Shown: positions 59,177 to 64,000 of the stretch, one piece after another
Layout of the letters: every line of letters starts with the position of its first letter
How positions within the stretch are numbered: position 1 is the first letter of the stretch
DNA from: F23-B02 sp963632825
GTDB taxonomy: Bacteria > Bacillota > Clostridia > Oscillospirales > Oscillospiraceae
DNA: 64,000 bases
Reading direction: 5' to 3'
Assembly (NCBI GenBank): GCA_963632825.1
Contig: CAVGWF010000005.1
Span: 1 to 64,000 of the forward strand
Made by a program: the position numbers and the translations under genes
The notes under the pieces: generated by a model
The model's input: the letters and a program-made list of their open reading frames with translations, nothing else
Databases searched by the model: none
Told to the model about the DNA's origin: nothing

Positions 59177-61375
59177 TTACTGCTTCTGAGCGTTGCGGTA
59201 GATCAGAGTCGCTATCATTGCGCGGCTGCAATCGTTTTCGGGTGCAAAGTGGGTATTGTCAACACCCTCGGTTATGCCGCTGCTTTCCGCCCACACTACC
59301 GCTTCGGCGTACCATGCGCCGGACGGAACATCCTCAAACTGGCTGCTGCCCTCAACCTTGGGTGAGCCTGCCTCGCGGTAGAGGAAGGTAACGACCTGTG
59401 CGCGGGTGAGCTTGGCGTCGGGCGCAAAGTGCGTTGCGTCAACGCCCTCGGTTATGCCATTCTCGACTGCCCACATAACGGCGTCGTAGTACCATGCGCC
59501 CTTCTCGACATCGGCAAAGGGATTGACGGTATCACTGCTTATTTTGGGTGAGCCCGCCTCACGGTAGAGCATCGTTACGAACTGCGCACGGGTGCATGCA
59601 CCGTCGGGGACGAAGGTGGTGTCGGTCATGCCCTTGATGATGCCGTTTTCAAAGCACCATGCAACGGGATTGCCGTAGTAAGCGGTGTAATCAACATCGG
59701 TGAAGGGGTTTGCGGGAACGGTGACCTTATCGGTCTTGCCGCAGTAGATGCAGGTGTAGGTGATCTCACCTGCGGAGTCCGCGGTGGGCTTTACGGTGAG
59801 CTTGCCTTCGTCGAAGGTGCACTCGCCGGTCTTGAGGTGGTTATACAGTGCAAGTGCGAGCTCGTGAGCTTCCTCGGCAAGCTTGGCGCTCTGCTCGGTG
59901 CAGTAGGCCTTTGCCTCCTCGGTGCTCATTCCGGCGAGCTTTGCAGCCATTTCAGCCTGCGTGTCATAGCACTTCTGCTGCATAACGGCGAGATTTGCCT
60001 TTACCATTGCCTGATCGTCCTCGCTGCACGCGGAGGAGGTCACATAGTTCGAGAGCATATCATTTGTCCAGTAAACGCCGTCCTCCCAGCCTGTGGGATA
60101 CACATTGTAGACGGTCGCACCGCGCCGGGTACCCTGATAGAAGTCCGAGCCGTCGGTCGGAGCCTCGCTGACGGATTTTACGCCGCCGATGCCGCCGACC
60201 TTATAGCCCTCATAAACATCGGTGGTGAGAACCGGATAGTAGGGGATGGCTACGGAGTAGCCGGCGTGGTTGATGCCCTGCCATTCAACGATGGAGGTCG
60301 CGGTATCGCCCTCAGAGGAGATCTGGAAGATGTGCCACTCAAGGTTGCGGGAGGTGCCGATGCTGCCGATCTTGTAGAAATCAATGATGTCCTTGGTGCT
60401 GAGCTTGCCCTTGAGCTGAATGTTGCTGTAAACGTCGACTATATTGCCCTCGCTGTCCACATTGCTGATGGTTATATCATTGGCGGTGGTGTTGTCTTTG
60501 GTATAGGTATCAACGCCGCAGAGGTAGTTAAGACCGTCGTATACACGGCTGTTGAGTCCGCTGCTGCCGTAGGATGCGCGGAAGTCGATGGTGTTGTTCT
60601 CCTCGCTGCCGACATAGGTGCCGGCTGTCTTCGCAACGGCGATAACATTCTTGGATGCAATGACATTATCGGTGTCGTCGAGATCTACCAGACCGATGAT
60701 GCCGACATTGGCGTTGAAAGCAACCGTCTTGGAGCTGAGCTTGATGGCGATATACTGGGTGCCGGTGTAGTTTTCCACATACCAGGTCTCGTTCTGGTCG
60801 GAGATCTGGAGGCCGGAGCCCTCGCTCACGCCGTAGGTATCGTAAAGGCTGCACAGCAGATTAACGGCTTCCCTTGCAGTGGCACATTCACCGAGGAGAA
60901 TGGTGTTCATGTCGCCCTCGCTCATGAAGTTCGCATCGCCTTTTTTCAGAGGATCTGCCGCCTTGGCCTTGGAGTTCGCGTAGACCGAGTCCATAGCGGA
61001 AACGGAGAGGCCCTTCTCATTGGTGCCGCCCTCCTCCATGGGAGTGTGCTCGTGCTCCTTTCCGCAGTTGGGGCACTCGCCGTCGAGATTGTCGTCGGAC
61101 ACGGCGGTGTACGCATAGCTGTCATGAGTGAAGGTAAAGGAAATGTAGCAGCCGGTATATGTGCTGCCTGCGGGGTGCTTGCCGTGCTCGCTGACATAAG
61201 CGATCTTGTTGTAGCTGTTTGAGTAGTCCTCGCTTCGCGCCATATATGTATCGCCCGTGACGGTGTTGTCCGAGCCGACATAGAGCATCGTACACGCCGA
61301 TGCGCTGCCCATCGTGACTACGACGGCGGTGATGACGGTCATGACGCAGACCATCAGCTTCTTCGTAAATGACAT
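59177..61375 (-). CDS. Secreted C69-family dipeptidase with three SLH domains
   Basis: 732 aa. A signal peptide ends SASA, and the mature protein begins at C28 (CTMLYVGSDNTVTGD), the N-terminal nucleophile of the Ntn-hydrolase C69 family. Conserved positions follow: YMARSEDY and TNEKGLSVSAMDS. The catalytic region runs to about 480. A helical linker and a small Cys-containing domain (CIYCGKTDKV) precede three SLH repeats (about 560-732, each with TRAQ or SRAM near its end). The enzyme is predicted to be wall-bound and to cleave dipeptides outside the cell. The ATG at 61375 is preferred, because GAAAGGA overlaps the ATG at 61384. The gene has a consensus promoter. Confidence 0.9.
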   Translation of the reverse strand: MSFTKKLMVCVMTVITAVVVTMGSASACTMLYVGSDNTVTGDTYMARSEDYSNSYNKIAYVSEHGKHPAGSTYTGCYISFTFTHDSYAYTAVSDDNLDGECPNCGKEHEHTPMEEGGTNEKGLSVSAMDSVYANSKAKAADPLKKGDANFMSEGDMNTILLGECATAREAVNLLCSLYDTYGVSEGSGLQISDQNETWYVENYTGTQYIAIKLSSKTVAFNANVGIIGLVDLDDTDNVIASKNVIAVAKTAGTYVGSEENNTIDFRASYGSSGLNSRVYDGLNYLCGVDTYTKDNTTANDITISNVDSEGNIVDVYSNIQLKGKLSTKDIIDFYKIGSIGTSRNLEWHIFQISSEGDTATSIVEWQGINHAGYSVAIPYYPVLTTDVYEGYKVGGIGGVKSVSEAPTDGSDFYQGTRRGATVYNVYPTGWEDGVYWTNDMLSNYVTSSACSEDDQAMVKANLAVMQQKCYDTQAEMAAKLAGMSTEEAKAYCTEQSAKLAEEAHELALALYNHLKTGECTFDEGKLTVKPTADSAGEITYTCIYCGKTDKVTVPANPFTDVDYTAYYGNPVAWCFENGIIKGMTDTTFVPDGACTRAQFVTMLYREAGSPKISSDTVNPFADVEKGAWYYDAVMWAVENGITEGVDATHFAPDAKLTRAQVVTFLYREAGSPKVEGSSQFEDVPSGAWYAEAVVWAESSGITEGVDNTHFAPENDCSRAMIATLIYRNAQKQ

Positions 61376-61440
61376 AGTGACCATCCTTTCGCGTGGAGCG
61401 GTTAGAGTGAATATTTATGCTCCTGAGTTATCACGCGAAT

Positions 61441-61469
61441 ATTATAGTTAATGATTATGCGCGTGTCAA
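61441..61469 (-). promoter_or_regulatory. Perfect consensus promoter of the C69-SLH gene
   Basis: On the minus strand, TTGACA (61469-61464), exactly 17 bp, TATAAT (61446-61441). High expression is expected, which fits an abundant surface protein. Confidence 0.85.
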
Positions 61470-61519
61470 GAAAAAATGTGAATAAAAAATCGAATAAATT
61501 CGCGGCAAAATGAATATAT

Positions 61520-61547
61520 TTGCACGAATTGACGCCGGTGATATGAT
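61520..61547 (+). promoter_or_regulatory. Promoter of the EamA gene
   Basis: TTGCAC (61520-61525), 16-bp spacer, TATGAT (61542-61547). Arms atatgat (61541-61547) and atcatat (61559-61565) form an inverted repeat starting at the -10, a possible operator. Confidence 0.5.
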
Positions 61548-61596
61548 ATATGGTGTACATCATATGCATTCATCTGTTTGAAGGAAGGTCAAGGGT

Positions 61597-62460
61597 ATGT
61601 GGATAGTATATGCGTTCGGCTCGGCTTTTTTTGCCGGACTGACTTCAATACTGGCTAAGTGCGGCATAAGAAAAACCGACTCTGACGCCGCCACGGCGAT
61701 ACGAACCATAGTTGTTCTGATATTCTCGTGGATCATGGTGCTTATAGTCGGCTCGCTGCCCGCGATAACGGGCTTGAGCACAAGAACATGGCTGTTCCTC
61801 GTCCTGTCGGGGCTTGCGACCGGCGGCTCATGGCTGTGCTATTTTAAGGCGCTGCAAATGGGTGATGTGAACAAGGTCGTGCCGATAGACAAGTCGAGCA
61901 CCGTTCTCACCATCCTGCTGGCGTTCATATTCCTCGGCGAGGAGCTTACCGCAGTAAAGGCCGGCGCGGTCGTGCTGATCGGTACCGGCACATTTATGAT
62001 GATAGAGAAAAAGGACACGCAGGAGGTATCGTCCTCCGGCGGCGGAAGCTGGCTCGTATATGCGCTTCTGTCCACCGTTTTTGCAAGCCTGACCGCCATT
62101 CTCGGCAAGCTCGGCATCGAGGGCGTGGAGTCGAATCTCGGCACTGCGATACGCACCTGCGTCGTGCTTGTCATGGCGTGGGTGGTCGTATTTGCAAAGG
62201 GCAAACGGCACGCTCTGCGCGGGATCCCGAAAAACGAGCTGGGATTTATCTGCCTGTCCGGGCTTGCGACCGGCGGCTCATGGCTGTGCTACTATAAAGC
62301 GCTGCACGACGGACTTGCCAGCGTCGTTGTGCCGATAGACAAGCTCAGCATCCTCGTGTCGATTGCGTTTTCCTACATCGTTTTCCACGAACGGCTCACG
62401 AAGGGCGCCGCTCTCGGTCTGTGCCTCATCGTTGCCGGCACCCTGCTGATGATCCTTTAA
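61597..62460 (+). CDS. EamA/DMT-family transporter
   Basis: 287 aa with ten membrane helices in two homologous halves, each carrying LSGLATGGSWLCY and VVPIDK. The two halves keep a 32-bp identical DNA stretch. It belongs to the drug/metabolite transporter superfamily, usually exporters of amino acids or metabolites. The ATG is preceded by GGAAGG. Monocistronic. Substrate unknown. Confidence 0.9.
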   Translation: MWIVYAFGSAFFAGLTSILAKCGIRKTDSDAATAIRTIVVLIFSWIMVLIVGSLPAITGLSTRTWLFLVLSGLATGGSWLCYFKALQMGDVNKVVPIDKSSTVLTILLAFIFLGEELTAVKAGAVVLIGTGTFMMIEKKDTQEVSSSGGGSWLVYALLSTVFASLTAILGKLGIEGVESNLGTAIRTCVVLVMAWVVVFAKGKRHALRGIPKNELGFICLSGLATGGSWLCYYKALHDGLASVVVPIDKLSILVSIAFSYIVFHERLTKGAALGLCLIVAGTLLMIL

Positions 62461-62465
62461 AAATG

Positions 62466-62495
62466 TTATGGGAGGCGTTTTCACGCCTCCCATAA
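62466..62495. terminator. Hairpin after the EamA gene
   Basis: A perfect 13-bp stem (62466-62478 with 62483-62495) with loop TTTC, between convergent genes; the plus-strand T-tail is weak. Confidence 0.65.
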
Positions 62496-62540
62496 TCGTC
62501 CTGTCAAGCTGTCTGTGACTTTTTAAATTGTTTGTCGGCC

Positions 62541-63161
62541 TCAGCCGATAACAAGAGTGTCCATGATCGCAAGCATTTCGGGGTTGGTGCGCAGCTTTAT
62601 GCGCTCATCCTCGCTGTCGTCGCCCATGAGCACGACCGTTACGAGCACATAATCCGCAGTGGAGTCGGCTGCGGGGAACGCCATGCAGTAGCTGCCGCCG
62701 TTAGTATAGCAAATACCGTTTACGCCGCTGAAGCTGACCTTACCGAAGTTTTTATAATGCTCGGCAACGGATTTCTCCAGCTCCGCAAAGTCCTCTCCGT
62801 GGTAGTAGGGAGCGTATTCTATCTGCATCGCAAAATCGTCGGCGTATACCACCGCGACATGAGAGTCGCCGGTGTCGGCAACAAAATCCTCGGACACGAC
62901 GGCGAACGAGTGTTTATCTCCGTCGTAGCCGACGCTCACGCTGATCTCGCGTGCATCCTTGTAGCCGCTTGCGAAGGTGTAAACGCCGGTCTGGGGATTT
63001 TTGATGGTGAACCCGGCTTTTTTCGTGCCGGTCCCGGCAGCCGGAGCCTTTGCCGCCTTGGACGCCGCTGCGGGCTTTTTGCCGCCGGAGCTCTTGATCG
63101 CAAGAGCCGCGCCCAATGCCGCCGCTGCCGCAGCGGGTGCGATAACGAGCCATTTTTTCAT
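62541..63161 (-). CDS. Secreted or membrane-anchored protein of unknown function
   Basis: 206 aa. One N-terminal hydrophobic, Ala-rich segment (about 4-22) is followed by an Ala/Lys linker and a globular domain (about 50-206, from FTIKNPQTGVYTFASGYKD). No family was recognised and no catalytic motif is obvious. GGAGGC precedes the ATG. It has its own promoter. Confidence 0.65.
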   Translation of the reverse strand: MKKWLVIAPAAAAAALGAALAIKSSGGKKPAAASKAAKAPAAGTGTKKAGFTIKNPQTGVYTFASGYKDAREISVSVGYDGDKHSFAVVSEDFVADTGDSHVAVVYADDFAMQIEYAPYYHGEDFAELEKSVAEHYKNFGKVSFSGVNGICYTNGGSYCMAFPAADSTADYVLVTVVLMGDDSEDERIKLRTNPEMLAIMDTLVIG

Positions 63162-63197
63162 TGTTTCTGCCTCCTCATATTTTTGCCGTTTCTTTTG

Positions 63198-63227
63198 ATT
63201 TTATCCCATCATGGGACAGGTAGTCAA
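63198..63227 (-). promoter_or_regulatory. Promoter with a palindrome in its spacer
   Basis: On the minus strand, TTGACT (63227-63222), 18-bp spacer, TAAAAT (63203-63198). The spacer contains the palindrome tcccatcatggga (63205-63217), a possible operator for the 62541-63161 gene. Confidence 0.55.
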
Positions 63228-63293
63228 GCGCTTTATGCGGTGCCGGCAGTCGGTACAATATCTGCTTAAGCGATATGTACCCGGTTTTGCCGC

Positions 63294-64000
63294 TTATTTG
63301 TCCTCAGCCTGGCGGCGGGCAGCCTCGAAGCGCTTTCGCGCCTGCTCATATTCCCTGCGCGCCTTATCATACTCCGCCTGACGCGCCGCCTCTTCCTCGA
63401 GACGCTGCGCCTCCTCGTTCAGGCGGCGGGTCTCCTCCTCAATGGTGCTTATATCGGCAGCAGGCTCGCTCTCGGGCTGCTGCTTTTTCTGCTTCCGCTT
63501 TTCGCCGTCGGGCTTTCTGACGGGCTCATCGTCCTCGTCGTCCTCGTCATCCTCATCATAGACCGCAGCGGACTCGGGCTCAGGCTCGTCATCGTCCTCG
63601 GCTTCTGCCGCCGTGACCGCCTTGCCGCTGAGACCGCGGTCATATGCCTTTACGCAAACAAGCGACATCACTGCGGTGATGAACGCAAGCAGCGTAACGG
63701 CAAGCATCGCAAGCAGCTGGTACTGACCGTTTCCGGTACCGTCGGCAAGCGAATATACAAACCCGCGGTAGCCGTTTGCAAGCCCGTAAGCATTCAGCGC
63801 AATACCTGCGGCGGCGGCAATGCCGGAAGCGATGAGCGCGGCGGTAAGCTTGAACCTTGCCGGCCGGAGGGCTGCGAACAGTCCTATCGCGCCCGCCGCG
63901 AGCGCAGCGATGCTTATTATGCGCAGGGCATTATACAGGCTGTTGCGCACATCCAGCTCATCGGTAAGACGCTCTGCGTCTTCCTCGGCGTACTGGCGTG
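63294..64000 (-). CDS. Membrane protein with acidic linker and C-terminal coiled coil (5' end outside window)
   Basis: The frame stays open to the right edge: residues such as AEEDAERLTDELDV precede the internal GTG at 63950, so the N-terminus is missing. The visible part has three or four membrane helices (about residues 1-100 counted from that GTG). An acidic run (EDDDEPEPES, DEDDEDDEDDE) and a Lys/Gln stretch follow. The C-terminus is a charged coiled coil (RRLNEEAQRLEEEAARQAEYDKA). Function unknown; the build suggests a membrane-tethered scaffold. Confidence 0.65.
   Translation of the reverse strand, partial: RQYAEEDAERLTDELDVRNSLYNALRIISIAALAAGAIGLFAALRPARFKLTAALIASGIAAAAGIALNAYGLANGYRGFVYSLADGTGNGQYQLLAMLAVTLLAFITAVMSLVCVKAYDRGLSGKAVTAAEAEDDDEPEPESAAVYDEDDEDDEDDEPVRKPDGEKRKQKKQQPESEPAADISTIEEETRRLNEEAQRLEEEAARQAEYDKARREYEQARKRFEAARRQAEDK

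Noticed and set aside
59837..61222. 461-codon plus-strand frame opposite the C69-SLH gene
   Set aside because: Antisense shadow; the minus-strand gene has family motifs, a signal peptide and a consensus promoter.

Overview
The window looks like a chromosomal segment of a Gram-positive, anaerobic, fairly GC-rich member of the Clostridia, most likely Oscillospirales (Ruminococcaceae/Oscillospiraceae-like). The reasons are a V-type ATPase operon in the Enterococcus/Clostridia order, S-layer-homology (SLH) proteins, RicT, a YesM/YesN-type two-component pair, Firmicutes-type lipoproteins, and frequent TTG/GTG starts behind strong Shine-Dalgarno sequences. No rRNA, tRNA, CRISPR array or complete insertion sequence was recognised.

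Layout. 0-0.6 kb: the tail of a probable integrated element (truncated HTH protein, hairpin, 11-bp tandem repeat) abutting the 3' end of guaA. 0.6-5.7 kb (minus): operon nadE-purB-purA-guaA, NAD synthesis plus the AMP and GMP branches from IMP. 5.9-7.3 kb: an SLH-anchored GH24 lysozyme-like protein. 7.4-9.9 kb (minus): holB-ricT and a small membrane protein. 10.1-11.7 kb: an FMN-binding oxidase-fold protein and a divergent TetR/flavodoxin pair. 11.8-20.4 kb (minus): V-ATPase operon ntpF-I-K-E-C-G-A-B-D, with Na+-binding residues retained in the rotor subunit. 20.8-28.7 kb: a lipoyl-less E2-like acyltransferase, an XRE regulator diverging from a lipoprotein, CorA, an HtrA protease, and a minus-strand operon of a D,D-carboxypeptidase with two MgtC paralogues. 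29.1-34.3 kb: pnp, rpsO, a lipoprotein, and yfbR-DUF896-AEC transporter.

34.4-51.2 kb is a probable catabolic island. Its left (minus) arm carries an RbsBAC-type ABC importer, a beta-lactamase-fold hydrolase and a beta-hydroxyacid dehydrogenase. Its right (plus) arm carries a YesN/YesM two-component pair, a degenerate tandem ABC-ATPase lacking catalytic motifs, and lipoate ligase. A separately promoted operon follows for a 2-oxoacid/acetoin dehydrogenase complex (E1a, E1b, E2, E3 with its own lipoyl domain) and an SGNH hydrolase. The likely logic is sensing and import of an unidentified small molecule, trimming by hydrolases, and oxidation through a lipoylated complex.

51.4-56.5 kb holds a two-gene operon that is the best candidate for an undescribed system: a membrane protein with two TrkA-N-like Rossmann domains and a C-terminal RyR domain, followed by a TIR-TM-beta-propeller protein that keeps the putative NADase glutamate. 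56.6-64 kb: a zinc-ribbon membrane protein with a Gln/Ser/Pro repeat, a CstA-family transporter, a C69 peptidase with three SLH repeats, an EamA transporter, a secreted protein of unknown function, and a membrane/coiled-coil protein cut off by the right edge.
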